Positions 8,375 through 17,833 of a stretch of DNA of 64,000 nt are shown in pieces. Under the pieces are notes generated by a model. It was not told the DNA's origin, made no database searches, and was given only the letters and a program-made list of their open reading frames with translations. Numbering within the stretch: position 1 is the stretch's first letter; each line of letters starts with the position of its first letter. The stretch spans positions 3,963 to 67,962 of the forward strand of contig CAZKVU010000005.1 of the NCBI GenBank assembly GCA_964556475.1, written 5' to 3'. The DNA is from CAZKVU01 sp964556475 (GTDB lineage Bacteria > Patescibacteriota > Microgenomatia > UBA1406 > HO2-37-13b). Position numbers and translations under genes: made by a program.

Positions 8375-8869
8375 ATGGATTCAAAAAAAATAGCAATTGG
8401 GATTGTCGCACTAGGCTTAGTAGGATTCGTCGCTTTCAAATTACTTGGAAATTCCCAATCACCAAAGAAGGAAGGATCGATGGAATCAACACAAACACAA
8501 GCACAAACCGAATCAACAAATAATCTGGAAAATGACGTAAAAGTTGAAAAAGCTGATACAACTTCTTCCTCCGAATACAAAGATGGAGAATATACCGCTG
8601 TTGGTTCGTATAAAGCCCCTCCCGGTACAGAAAAAATAGGCGTCACAGTAACACTTAAGGATGGAATTATTACAGAATCATCATTAGACAAACTTGGCAA
8701 AGCTGAATTAAGTAAAAAAATGCAGGCGGCTTTTGAATCAGGATATAAGGAGCTTGTAATTGGAAAGAAAATTGACGATATTGATCTCGATGTCGTTGCA
8801 GGCTCAAGCCTTACACCAAACGGATTCGAAAATGCTCTCGACCAAATCAAACAACAGGCAAAATCTTAA
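8375..8869 (+). CDS. Membrane-anchored FMN-binding domain protein
   Basis: 164-aa protein with an N-terminal signal anchor (about residues 4-22), a Thr/Gln/Ser-rich linker and one FMN-binding domain: YKDGEYTAVGSY, VTVTLKDGIIT, and a C-terminal LDVVAGSSLTPNGFENAL. In this family ApbE attaches FMN to the last Thr/Ser of an (S/T)GA(T/S) motif; here it reads AGSS, so Ser would be the acceptor. The protein probably carries electrons outside the membrane. The ATG at 8375 is preferred over a TTG at 8345; TATACT at 8338-8343 is a possible -10. The next gene encodes ApbE and overlaps it. Confidence 0.8.
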   Translation: MDSKKIAIGIVALGLVGFVAFKLLGNSQSPKKEGSMESTQTQAQTESTNNLENDVKVEKADTTSSSEYKDGEYTAVGSYKAPPGTEKIGVTVTLKDGIITESSLDKLGKAELSKKMQAAFESGYKELVIGKKIDDIDLDVVAGSSLTPNGFENALDQIKQQAKS

Positions 8870-9752
8870 ATCGCAACCCCATAGCTTTTCTTACGAATCC
8901 ATGGGCACATGGTGGAAAATATCGATATGGCAGTCCTCTTCTTCTCAAAAAATAGAGGAGCACAAAAATCATATTAAATCCATGTCTACTCACTTTGATG
9001 AGTTATATTCTCGATTCGTCAAACATTCATATATCCTTGAAACATTCTCAAAAGCAGGAGAATATACGGTGCCGCATGATTTATTTAAAATGCTTGAACT
9101 ATATAAACGGTTTTTCTCTGCATCAGAAAAAAGAATGACGCCGCTGATCGGGCAGGCACTTGCAGATGCCGGATATGATATGGATTATTCTTTTTCCCCG
9201 CATGAAATAAGTGATATACCTGACTTTGATGATACTATTCAACTCGTGATACCTGATAAAGTAATCGTGGAAAGGCCGGTTATTGTAGATGTCGGTGCGC
9301 TCGGAAAAGGATATTTCGTTGAAAAAATTTCACACTATCTACAGCTTCAAAATTGTGAACGATTTATGATCGATGGAAGTGGCGATATAGCTTTTTATTC
9401 ATCAGAACCCGACGATTTCATCACCGTTGGGCTCGAGCATCCTCGCGATGCAACACAAGTTATTGGTACTGTACAACTTCGGAGTGATTTTTCAATATGT
9501 AGTTCAGGCAGCAATCGTCGTACATGGGGAGGATATCATCACATTATCGATCCCACAACAAAGAAATCGCCGGATATGATTATTGCATCATGGGTAATCT
9601 GCAAAAATGCAGCACTTGCAGATGGATTGGCAACAAGTCTTTTTTTAGTACCGCCACAAAAACTCCAGAACGCATTTGAATTTGAATTCGCTATGCTAAC
9701 AAAAGACATGCTCCTCACACGATCAGATGGTTTTAATGCGCAGCTCTTCTGA
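8832..9752 (+). CDS. apbE: FAD:protein FMN transferase (ApbE family)
   Basis: 306-aa ApbE-like enzyme, which transfers FMN from FAD onto a Thr or Ser of a target protein using Mg2+. The conserved entry strand ESMGTWWKISIW, the DVGALGKGYFVEK loop, DGSGDIAF, SSGSNRRTW, HHIIDPTTK and the C-terminal ALADGLATSLF are all present. No lipobox or cleavable signal peptide is obvious, which is unusual for the exported form. The ATG at 8832 overlaps the preceding gene by 38 nt; a downstream ATG at 8901 would remove conserved residues. Overlap with the FMN-binding gene makes that protein the likely substrate. Confidence 0.87.
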   Translation: MLSTKSNNRQNLKSQPHSFSYESMGTWWKISIWQSSSSQKIEEHKNHIKSMSTHFDELYSRFVKHSYILETFSKAGEYTVPHDLFKMLELYKRFFSASEKRMTPLIGQALADAGYDMDYSFSPHEISDIPDFDDTIQLVIPDKVIVERPVIVDVGALGKGYFVEKISHYLQLQNCERFMIDGSGDIAFYSSEPDDFITVGLEHPRDATQVIGTVQLRSDFSICSSGSNRRTWGGYHHIIDPTTKKSPDMIIASWVICKNAALADGLATSLFLVPPQKLQNAFEFEFAMLTKDMLLTRSDGFNAQLF

Positions 9753-9766
9753 TAGAATGAAAATAT
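9753..9766 (+). promoter_or_regulatory. Leaderless-type -10 box
   Basis: TAGAAT (9753-9758) lies directly after the apbE stop and 8 nt before the ATG at 9767. Confidence 0.4.
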
Positions 9767-10492
9767 ATGCCTAACAGCAGCGCTGGATTTTCTACGCTTG
9801 GTCTTGCATCCATACTTTTGGCTTTAACCGTATTAGTAGGGGGTGGATATTTTCTGTTTAGTTCATCACATAAAGCAACAATGCAGGAAACACATATCAT
9901 TAAGAATACGATAACACCAGATAGCAAGAAAATATCAACTAATCCTACTCAGGCCATGACGCAAGGATGTTCCGGAGTCGGAAAAAATCCTAATTTGATG
10001 AAGCGATACGAAAACACCGATGCAGTATCGTGTGGTCTTATCCCCCCGGGGAATTCAAATTCAGCCATTATAGAGAATGTACGTTCTTGTTTAGAAGCTG
10101 CACTCGCTAACTGTAAAGTCAGTAAAAGCTATATTTACGTTCAGGGCTTTGAGGGTGCTCTTGAATATTTAGTAAACACAAATAACTGTGAAATTCTTAT
10201 TGAGCGATGGGGCACTATGGAGCCTTATTGCGGATATGATATTGGATCCTGTAAGAAACTTTCGACAAACTTCCCGTATGAAATTTGCCCGGGAACGATA
10301 GAGCAATCAGACATTGCCCAGCCAAAGGAATTAACAAAGCAGGAAACTCCGAGTGCTTCAAATACCATGGCATGTGTATCAGAAGCCGATTGTTTCTCAA
10401 AAACATCCTGCCCTGAAAGCAAAAAACAATTGTGCTCATCGCACCCTGCATGCGTGAATAATAGATGTGTATGCTTAGAAGTATGTCGATAA
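9767..10492 (+). CDS. Exported cysteine-rich protein of unknown function
   Basis: 241 aa, family not recognised. One N-terminal membrane segment (about residues 9-31) anchors a region with 16 Cys, all after the membrane segment. The Cys fall into two groups: a domain at about residues 65-175 (spaced like a small globular disulfide domain) and a C-terminal knot-like module from about 200 with SCPESKKQLC and CVCLEVC. The even number and location suggest disulfides formed outside the membrane, consistent with VKOR and DsbA-like genes elsewhere in the window. It is followed 3 nt later by a CAP-domain gene. Confidence 0.65.
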   Translation: MPNSSAGFSTLGLASILLALTVLVGGGYFLFSSSHKATMQETHIIKNTITPDSKKISTNPTQAMTQGCSGVGKNPNLMKRYENTDAVSCGLIPPGNSNSAIIENVRSCLEAALANCKVSKSYIYVQGFEGALEYLVNTNNCEILIERWGTMEPYCGYDIGSCKKLSTNFPYEICPGTIEQSDIAQPKELTKQETPSASNTMACVSEADCFSKTSCPESKKQLCSSHPACVNNRCVCLEVCR

Positions 10493-10495
10493 TGT

Positions 10496-11368
10496 ATGAA
10501 CATCAATAAAATTAAATACGTAAAGTTGATCGGGTCACAGATACTCGGTTTTTTTGCGTCGTATTATCTCGTAACGCATGTATTTATTGGTCCAATGCCG
10601 ATTATTCGTTCTGATTTTCAGGATGATGTTGTTCATTTGCCTCAAAAAACCGTCGAAGCTGTGAAGAAAGCTCCTGAGCAGATTAAGAAAATTGCTTCGG
10701 CAATAAGTTCTTATCAGAAATCACAAACTCAGCAAAAACAATCCGACGCTCATGTGCCCCCTCCGTGGATATTTGGACAAGGTCCTTCACCATTACCAAC
10801 TGCACGGGTTTTTCCGACAACACAAAACCAGCCGACAAGTATCCCAGAGCCAACATCAATTTTTAGACTTCCTACTAGATCTCAGCAGAATCCGACATCG
10901 GGCCCCACAGACATTCCACGAGCTACATCGGTACCACAAAACACAACGGTTCCAACAAGAGCGCCTCAGCCAACATCAAACCGCCCACCTGAATCAGGTA
11001 ACGCCAGCCTTGAACAGCAGACAATTGACGAAATAAACAAAAGGAGACGAGATGTCGGGCTGAAAGATGTTCGGTTGAATAATGAATTAACGCAGGCAGC
11101 ACGAAGGCAAAGCGTTGATATGTCGCAAAATAATTTCTGTGGTCATAATGGTACTGACGGGTCCAACCCATTTCAACGCGCAAAAGATGCTGGGTACACC
11201 GGTCGGGCATATGGTGAAACGGTTGCTTGTGGAGCCAGAACGCCGCTTCAAGCTGTTGATATGTGGTGGAGCAGTCCTCCTCACCATGCTATTCTCACCA
11301 ACAATGGAATAACGGAAATTGGCCTCGGATGGGTGAATGTTTCTCAGACTGCTGTGGTCGGAATGTGA
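10496..11368 (+). CDS. CAP (SCP/PR1-like) domain secreted protein
   Basis: 290-aa protein with an N-terminal membrane segment (about residues 10-32), a long Pro/Thr/Gln-rich linker (residues 85-170) and a C-terminal CAP domain: EINKRRRDVGLKDVRLN, CGHNGTDG, YGETVACGARTP, WWSSPPHHAILTNNGITEIGLG. The His and Glu of the CAP cavity are present. Bacterial CAP proteins are extracellular and mostly of unknown activity. A second, related protein is encoded at 53943-54908. The gene lies 3 nt after the Cys-rich gene, so the two are probably one operon. Confidence 0.87.
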   Translation: MNINKIKYVKLIGSQILGFFASYYLVTHVFIGPMPIIRSDFQDDVVHLPQKTVEAVKKAPEQIKKIASAISSYQKSQTQQKQSDAHVPPPWIFGQGPSPLPTARVFPTTQNQPTSIPEPTSIFRLPTRSQQNPTSGPTDIPRATSVPQNTTVPTRAPQPTSNRPPESGNASLEQQTIDEINKRRRDVGLKDVRLNNELTQAARRQSVDMSQNNFCGHNGTDGSNPFQRAKDAGYTGRAYGETVACGARTPLQAVDMWWSSPPHHAILTNNGITEIGLGWVNVSQTAVVGM

Positions 11369-11380
11369 TATAGTAAAAAC
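11369..11380 (+). promoter_or_regulatory. Leaderless-type -10 box for transketolase
   Basis: TATAGT (11369-11374) overlaps the end of the CAP gene and lies 6 nt before the ATG at 11381. Confidence 0.5.
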
Positions 11381-13219
11381 ATGACAGATGGGAACGACTA
11401 TGAAAAACTTGCACGATTGATTCGATCTTACATACTCACTTCAACAACAACAGCCGGATCTGGTCATCCAACATCATCACTTTCAGCTGTAGAATTGATG
11501 ACAGCCCTTATGTTTTCACCATATTTCAAATATGATGTAGATAATCCTGACAATCCAAATAATGATCGACTTATTTTTTCTAAGGCTCATGCGTCGCCAC
11601 TTTTATATGCCTTATGGGCGGCAGCCGGTGCTATTCAAGGTGAAGAATTGCAAACGCTCCGGAAATTTGGCAGCAGACTCGAGGGTCATCCATCAATGGA
11701 ATTTCCATTAACAGAGCTGTCAGCCGGATCGTTGGGGCAAGGTTTGTCTGTTGGTGTTGGAATGGCGATGAATGCGATGTATCTTGATAAACTTCCATAC
11801 AAAACCTATGTGCTATTAGGTGACAGTGAAATGGCTGAAGGATCAAACTGGGAAGCTCTACAGCTTGCATCGCACTATAAACTGAATAACTTAATCGGTA
11901 TTCTGGATGTGAACAGGCTCGGGCAGCGTGGTGAAACAATGCTCGGACATCATACTGAGACATATCAAAAACGTGTTGAAGCGTTTGGTTGGAAAACAAT
12001 GGTCATAGATGGGCATAATTTTTCGGAAATTACCGCGGCTTATGAAGAGGCAAAAAAAAGCGCTAAACCGTCAATGATTATTGCAAAGACACTTAAAGGC
12101 AAGGGTGTTTCGTTTATTGAGGATAAAGATAATTGGCATGGCAAAGCATTATCGAACGACGAATTGCAGAAAGCACTTCAGGAATTAGGTGATATTGATG
12201 ATAATATTCGCGGAAAAATCATAAAACCTGAAAACAAACCACCTTCACAGGGCGATGTAAAGCTGGCAACTCCGTTACAACCAGACGACCACACAAAGAC
12301 ACTCGCAACAAGAAAAGCATACGGTCATGCGCTTATAAAAATTGCACAGGAAAACCCTGATCTTGTTGTTGTTGATGCGGAGGTGAGCAATTCTACTTAC
12401 TCAGAATTTATGAAGGAGTATTTTCCACAGCGTTTTTTTGAAATATTTATTGCTGAACAGAATATGGCAGGAGTCGCGCTTGGACTCGCACTCCGTAAAA
12501 AAATAGTCTTTGCTTCTACGTTTGCTTCATTTTGGACGCGTGCATACGATCAAATCAGAATCGCTCAATATAATAATGTTCCACTTCATTTTGTCGGATC
12601 ACATGCAGGAGTTTCTATTGGCGAAGATGGTTCAAGTCAAATGGGGTTGGAAGACATAAGCATGTTTAGAACACTCTTAAGAAGTACAGTTATATATCCT
12701 GCAGATCATATTTCTACAGAAAAATTAGTTGCACAAATCTCTCGGCATAAAGGGATATCTTATATGCGAACGACCCGCATGGATACAGAACCACTTTACA
12801 ATGAAAACGACGAATTTGTTATAGGTGGAAGCAAAACACTTCGATCGAGTGAAAAAGATGATGTGACGATTGTCGCAGCTGGAATCACTCTCTATGAGGC
12901 GCTAAAAGCCTACGATGAGCTTAAATCAAAAGGAATTTCTGCACGAGTTATCGATTTATACAGCATTAAACCAATCGATCATCAAGCTCTTGAGAAAGCT
13001 GCACATGAAACGAAAGTGATTATCACTGTTGAAGATCATTTTGAAGAGGGAGGGCTTGGCGAAGCAGTTTCATCAGCGCTAAAATCATCTACAGCTTCAA
13101 TTTATTCACTCGCGGTTCGCAAAACACCGAGAAGCGGTAAACCCGCAGAACTTCTCGACTTTGAAGAAATTTCTGCGCCTCACATTGTTCAGAAAGTCAT
13201 GCAGGTTGTCAGGAAATAA
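11381..13219 (+). CDS. tkt: Transketolase, full length
   Basis: 612-aa thiamine-diphosphate enzyme that moves two-carbon units between sugar phosphates in the non-oxidative pentose phosphate pathway. TPP-binding GDSEMAEGSNWEA with the downstream DVNRLGQ, an N-terminal GSGHPTSSLS and FSKAHASP, the pyrimidine-domain Glu in FIAEQNMAG, and a C-terminal transketolase domain (EDHFEEGGLGEAV) are all on one chain; many archaea and some CPR split them. Slightly shorter than the E. coli enzyme (about 660 aa). It precedes a glucan-degrading gene, suggesting a link of stored sugar to pentose supply. Confidence 0.95.
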   Translation: MTDGNDYEKLARLIRSYILTSTTTAGSGHPTSSLSAVELMTALMFSPYFKYDVDNPDNPNNDRLIFSKAHASPLLYALWAAAGAIQGEELQTLRKFGSRLEGHPSMEFPLTELSAGSLGQGLSVGVGMAMNAMYLDKLPYKTYVLLGDSEMAEGSNWEALQLASHYKLNNLIGILDVNRLGQRGETMLGHHTETYQKRVEAFGWKTMVIDGHNFSEITAAYEEAKKSAKPSMIIAKTLKGKGVSFIEDKDNWHGKALSNDELQKALQELGDIDDNIRGKIIKPENKPPSQGDVKLATPLQPDDHTKTLATRKAYGHALIKIAQENPDLVVVDAEVSNSTYSEFMKEYFPQRFFEIFIAEQNMAGVALGLALRKKIVFASTFASFWTRAYDQIRIAQYNNVPLHFVGSHAGVSIGEDGSSQMGLEDISMFRTLLRSTVIYPADHISTEKLVAQISRHKGISYMRTTRMDTEPLYNENDEFVIGGSKTLRSSEKDDVTIVAAGITLYEALKAYDELKSKGISARVIDLYSIKPIDHQALEKAAHETKVIITVEDHFEEGGLGEAVSSALKSSTASIYSLAVRKTPRSGKPAELLDFEEISAPHIVQKVMQVVRK

Positions 13220-13236
13220 GTTAGTCTATTAGTAGC

Positions 13237-15222
13237 ATGCCAAAGTCTTTCACGCTCAGTAACGGTAATTTACTTGTTGGTCTTGATCAATATGGTCAGC
13301 TATATGATCTTTATTTTCCCTATATTGGTCTGGAAAATCATGTAGGTGGGCGTCTTTTTCATAAAGTTGGGGTTTATGTTAATGGTGCATTTTCCTGGCT
13401 TGATGATGGCAGTTGGAATATTCAAATCACCTCAGAAAAAGAAAGCATGACGGCTGTTGTTATTGCGCGGAACGAGGGATTAGGAATCCAATTACACCTT
13501 GAAGACACTATTTATAACGAAAAAGATATTTATATCAGGAAAATTGGGATTACAAATTTTTTCAATGAAGACCGCGAAATAAAACTGTATATAAATCAAC
13601 AATTTGAAATATATGAGTCACATCGTGGTGATACTGCATATTTTGATCCAATTAACAGCGTACTTATTCATTACAAAGGCAGAAGGGTATTCATCATAAA
13701 TGCACTTAAGGAGAATACATTTGGGATTGATGATTATAGTATTGGGCTTTTCGGAATAGAAGGTCGCGAAGGGACGTATAAAGATGCAGAAGATGGAGTA
13801 CTATCGAAGAATCCTATTGAACATGGTTTTGTAGATTCAACTGTTGGATTCACCTTTCATATAAAAAAGCAGGAAACGCATATTATGTATTATTGGATCG
13901 TGGCTGCAAGATCAATGAGCGAGGCAGTCGATAATAATAACTATGTTATTGAAAAAGAGCCATATTACTTAGTTCGCTCAACGCAAAATTACTGGAAGGC
14001 ATGGATACATACGCGAAAATATAATTTTCAGGGATTATCGCCTGAGGTTGTCAGCCTTTTTAATAAATCACTCCTCATTATCCGTTCACATTTCGATAAT
14101 AGAGGTGCCATCATTGCTTCATCAGATTCTGATATGCTGAAAAGCGGTCGAGATACATATAGTTATATGTGGCCGAGAGACGGTGCATTAACAGCCTATG
14201 CTCTTGATCGGGCTGGATATTATCATGTCACTGAACGGTTTTATACATTCTGCCGTAATATCATAACTGATGATGGATATTTTATGCATAAATATCGATC
14301 TGATGAATCGCTTGGAAGTTCATGGCACCCGTGGGTCCATCATGGTAAGTTGGAATTGCCCATTCAGGAAGATGAAACTGCGCTTGTACTTCGATCATTA
14401 TGGAATTATTATGAAACCTCAAAAAATCTTGAATTTGTTGAAGATTTGTACAATCCACTTATAAAGAAAGCAGCAGAATTCTTGAGCGCTTATATTCAAG
14501 AGAATGGTTTACCAAAGCCCAGTTATGATTTATGGGAAGAACATTTTTGTGTAAGTACGTTTACAGCATGTGCCGTGTATTCCGGGCTTGAAAGTTCAGC
14601 AAAATTTGCCCAGCTTCTTGGCAAACATAATCATTATGAAAAGTATTCCCGCCAAGCACAACATGTTCGAAGCGCTATTCTTGAAAATCTCTATGATGAA
14701 TCTCGTGGATATTTTATTAAAATGACGGTTTCCCGTGAACATCAGATTGAAAAAGATACGACACTTGATATCTCAGCCGTATTTGCAGCGTATTCATTCA
14801 ACGTTCTTGATGTCAATGATGCCCGAATAAAAAGTTCAATCGAAGCTGTTAAGAAAAAATTAGAGCGTTCAGACAGTCCGATTGGAGGAATAGCCCGATA
14901 TGAGCGCGATATGTATTATCGAACATCAGACAATGGTGCTGGTAATCCATGGATAATTACTTCTTTATGGTTAGCTCAATATTATATTCGCACAGCACAA
15001 CAGGAATCAGATTTTAAACAGGTCATTGAATGGCTGAACTGGGTGCAAAAGTATGCCTTACCGTCTGGAGTATTGTCTGAACAGCTCGATCCATTAACTG
15101 GTAAACAATTGTCTGCTGCGCCCCTTACCTGGAGCCATGCAGAATTTGTTCTCACTGTTTTAATGTATCTCGAGAGGCTCGAAGAGCTTGATATCTGCAA
15201 GATGTATTTGCCCTCTGCATAA
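13237..15222 (+). CDS. Glycoside hydrolase family 15 (glucoamylase-like)
   Basis: 661-aa GH15 enzyme with an N-terminal beta-sandwich (about residues 1-270) and a C-terminal (alpha/alpha)6 barrel. Family signatures include YMWPRDGALTAYALDRAGY, HPWVHHGKLELPIQEDETA, DLWEEHFCVSTFT (general acid Glu) and PLTWSHAEFV near the C-terminus, which holds the second Glu. It probably releases glucose from alpha-glucans or trehalose. No signal peptide, so the substrate is intracellular. It stands between transketolase and a glycogen-synthase-like GT4 with the same orientation. Confidence 0.92.
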   Translation: MPKSFTLSNGNLLVGLDQYGQLYDLYFPYIGLENHVGGRLFHKVGVYVNGAFSWLDDGSWNIQITSEKESMTAVVIARNEGLGIQLHLEDTIYNEKDIYIRKIGITNFFNEDREIKLYINQQFEIYESHRGDTAYFDPINSVLIHYKGRRVFIINALKENTFGIDDYSIGLFGIEGREGTYKDAEDGVLSKNPIEHGFVDSTVGFTFHIKKQETHIMYYWIVAARSMSEAVDNNNYVIEKEPYYLVRSTQNYWKAWIHTRKYNFQGLSPEVVSLFNKSLLIIRSHFDNRGAIIASSDSDMLKSGRDTYSYMWPRDGALTAYALDRAGYYHVTERFYTFCRNIITDDGYFMHKYRSDESLGSSWHPWVHHGKLELPIQEDETALVLRSLWNYYETSKNLEFVEDLYNPLIKKAAEFLSAYIQENGLPKPSYDLWEEHFCVSTFTACAVYSGLESSAKFAQLLGKHNHYEKYSRQAQHVRSAILENLYDESRGYFIKMTVSREHQIEKDTTLDISAVFAAYSFNVLDVNDARIKSSIEAVKKKLERSDSPIGGIARYERDMYYRTSDNGAGNPWIITSLWLAQYYIRTAQQESDFKQVIEWLNWVQKYALPSGVLSEQLDPLTGKQLSAAPLTWSHAEFVLTVLMYLERLEELDICKMYLPSA

Positions 15223-15273
15223 TTTTTGGAGTATATTAGTATGTATGTACTGTATCTCTGTAGTAAATGATGT

Positions 15274-16500
15274 ATGAATATTAAAGTTTTGATGTTCGGT
15301 TGGGAATTTCCTCCTCATAATAGTGGAGGTTTAGGAACTGCCTGTCATGGGTTGTGTAAGTCGTTAGTGTCTGAAAATGTTGATCTCACCTTTGTTCTTC
15401 CTCGTCATATCGATATTGATGATGATTGGCTTCATGTGCTTTTTGCAGGAGTTCAAAATATTCGGGTGAAAGCGGTGAATAGTCTATTGACCCCATATGT
15501 TACTGCAAGCGAATATGCACAGCGTCGATTATTTTACCGTGGGGGCATATATGCAGAAGATCTATTTTCGGAGGTTATTCGCTATGCAGATTTGGTTGAA
15601 AATATTGTGAATGAAGCGAATTATGATGTTATTCATGCACATGAGTGGCTGTCGTTCATGGCGGGCATGCGTGCGAAAGAGCTGACCGGTAAACCGCTTA
15701 TTTTACATGTTCATTCGACTGAATTTGATCGAAGCGGTGGACACGTTAATCAAGAGGTATATGACATTGAGAAAGAAGCTTTTGGTAATGCAGATAAAAT
15801 TATTGCGGTTTCGAACTATACAAAAAATATTATCGTTGATCATTACGGTGTCGATCCAGGCATGGTTGATGTTGTGTATAACGGTGTTGAAGTACCTCGT
15901 TATATCGAAAAGCCAAATGATTACCCAGAGCCTCGAATTCTCCATCTAAAAAAACATGGATACAAAATTGTGCTTTATGTTGGACGATTTAGTATGCACA
16001 AAGGGCCTGATTACTTTATCAAGGCAGCAAAAAAAGTACTTAACTACAGAGACGATACTATTTTCGTTATGGCCGGTTCAGGCGAAATGGAACATGAACT
16101 GATTGAGTTGGTAGCCGATCTTGGCATTTCTGATCATGTACTTTTCGCAGGATATTTACGAGGGGATGATCTTGACGCGATGTATTCGTCTGCTGATCTT
16201 TATGTTTTGCCTTCGGTATCAGAACCATTTGGCATTGCCCCGTTAGAATCACTCATTCGCAATACACCAGTTCTAATCTCAAAACAATCCGGCGTCTCTG
16301 AAACGGTTTCTCATGCACTTAAGGTTGATTTTTGGGACATTGACGAAATGTCGAATAAAATCATCAGTGCTTTGGATCATCCGGAGATGTTGAGCGAACT
16401 CACCTCGCACGGCAAAGATCAGGCGTTACTTTTAAACTGGAAAGCTGCCGCAAAAAAAGTTATAAATGTATATAAGCAGTTGATCGGAAAAATAGTTTAG
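15274..16500 (+). CDS. Family 4/5-type glycosyltransferase, glycogen-synthase-like
   Basis: 408-aa GT-B fold transferase. The N-terminus VLMFGWEFPPHNSGGLGTAC is the nucleotide-sugar and acceptor loop seen in glycogen/starch synthase-like enzymes, followed by HAHEWLSFMAG and, in the C-terminal domain, VGRFSMHKGPDYFIKAA and the E-x7-E motif in SEPFGIAPLESL. Placement between GH15 and GH57 genes supports a role in alpha-glucan synthesis, but the donor (ADP- or UDP-glucose) cannot be read from sequence and a surface-sugar role is possible. Confidence 0.85.
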   Translation: MNIKVLMFGWEFPPHNSGGLGTACHGLCKSLVSENVDLTFVLPRHIDIDDDWLHVLFAGVQNIRVKAVNSLLTPYVTASEYAQRRLFYRGGIYAEDLFSEVIRYADLVENIVNEANYDVIHAHEWLSFMAGMRAKELTGKPLILHVHSTEFDRSGGHVNQEVYDIEKEAFGNADKIIAVSNYTKNIIVDHYGVDPGMVDVVYNGVEVPRYIEKPNDYPEPRILHLKKHGYKIVLYVGRFSMHKGPDYFIKAAKKVLNYRDDTIFVMAGSGEMEHELIELVADLGISDHVLFAGYLRGDDLDAMYSSADLYVLPSVSEPFGIAPLESLIRNTPVLISKQSGVSETVSHALKVDFWDIDEMSNKIISALDHPEMLSELTSHGKDQALLLNWKAAAKKVINVYKQLIGKIV

Positions 16501-16516
16501 GATCACGCTTATTACA

Positions 16517-17818
16517 ATGCCGTCAGTCTGTTTATATTTAAAAGCTCATCAGCCATACAGAATCAAGAATTACCGCGTCTTTGATATTGGTAATGATAGT
16601 CATTATTTTAACGATACGTCTGAGCGGGATATAAATAACGAGAAGGTTCTCAAAAAGGTTGCAGAAAAATCGTATCGTCCAACGAATGAATTACTCCTAA
16701 AACTCTTAAAACAACATCCAGAATTCCGCGTCAGCTTTTCAATTACTGGAGTTTTGCTTGACCAGCTTGAACGATATGCCCCGGACGTGATTGAGTCGTT
16801 CCAAAAGTTAGCTCAAACCGGCCGTGTTGAAATACTTGCTGAGACATATTTCCATACTTTGTCATTTTTTTATGCTCGGAATGAGTTTGAAGAACAGGTA
16901 AAAGCTCATGAACAGAAAATTAAAGATTTATTTGGATTGACGCCACGAGTATTTGCCAACACAGAGCTTGCTTACAACAATGAACTTGCAAAATGGGCCG
17001 ATGATAAAGGATATAAAGGAATTATCACAGAAGGATGGGATCAAGTCCTTGACTGGAGAAGTCCTAACTTTGTATATAAGCCAGTGAATACCGAACACAT
17101 TCGAGTTTTATTGAAAAATTATCGGTTATCAGATGATATCGCATTCCGTTTTTCAGAGCAAAATTGGATTGGATGGCCTCTAACTGCTGAAAAGTTTGCC
17201 CAATGGGTTTCGGCACATAATGGAGATGGTCAAACAGTGAATCTTTTTATGGATTATGAGACATTTGGAGAACATCAATGGAAAGAAACAGGAGTTTTTA
17301 GTTTTTTGGAAAAACTTCCGGAAGAAATCATGAAAAATCCTGATAATAACTTTATGACGCCATCAGAAATTATCGACACATATGAGCCTGTAGGAGAACT
17401 TAATGTTCCACATATCTTGACATGGGCAGATACTGATCGTGATCTTACTGCATGGGTTGGGAATAAAATGCAGCAATCAGCAATACAAGGAATATATGGG
17501 CTTGAGCAGGAAATTAAGCTACTTGAAGATGAAGAGATTATGCAGGATTGGAGATTGTTGCAAACGTCTGATCATTTTTATTATATGTGTACGAAATGGT
17601 TTTCAGATGGAGATGTTCATGCCTATTTCAGTCCTTATGAATCGCCTTATGAAGCCTTTATTGCATACATGAATGCGTTAAAAGATTTAACATTGAGGAT
17701 AAAAAAGACCCATCTTAATCAAGCTAAGCTGCATCAGATTCAGGAAATTCACGCGATGGTTGTCAATCAACCTGATTTAGAGCACGTTATGGATAGAATT
17801 TATAAATTTGTTAACTGA
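16517..17818 (+). CDS. Glycoside hydrolase family 57 (alpha-amylase-like)
   Basis: 433-aa GH57 enzyme. The five family regions are recognisable: KAHQPYR at the start, SITGVLLDQLE, the nucleophile Glu in ANTELAYNNELA, the acid Asp in FMDYETFGEH, and a C-terminal helical part with LTWADTDRDLTAW. GH57 enzymes hydrolyse or branch alpha-1,4-glucans. No signal peptide. It follows the glycosyltransferase gene by 16 nt, so a glycogen-handling operon with GH15 and the transferase is likely. Confidence 0.92.
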   Translation: MPSVCLYLKAHQPYRIKNYRVFDIGNDSHYFNDTSERDINNEKVLKKVAEKSYRPTNELLLKLLKQHPEFRVSFSITGVLLDQLERYAPDVIESFQKLAQTGRVEILAETYFHTLSFFYARNEFEEQVKAHEQKIKDLFGLTPRVFANTELAYNNELAKWADDKGYKGIITEGWDQVLDWRSPNFVYKPVNTEHIRVLLKNYRLSDDIAFRFSEQNWIGWPLTAEKFAQWVSAHNGDGQTVNLFMDYETFGEHQWKETGVFSFLEKLPEEIMKNPDNNFMTPSEIIDTYEPVGELNVPHILTWADTDRDLTAWVGNKMQQSAIQGIYGLEQEIKLLEDEEIMQDWRLLQTSDHFYYMCTKWFSDGDVHAYFSPYESPYEAFIAYMNALKDLTLRIKKTHLNQAKLHQIQEIHAMVVNQPDLEHVMDRIYKFVN

Positions 17819-17833
17819 CGCTTTCACTCATCT

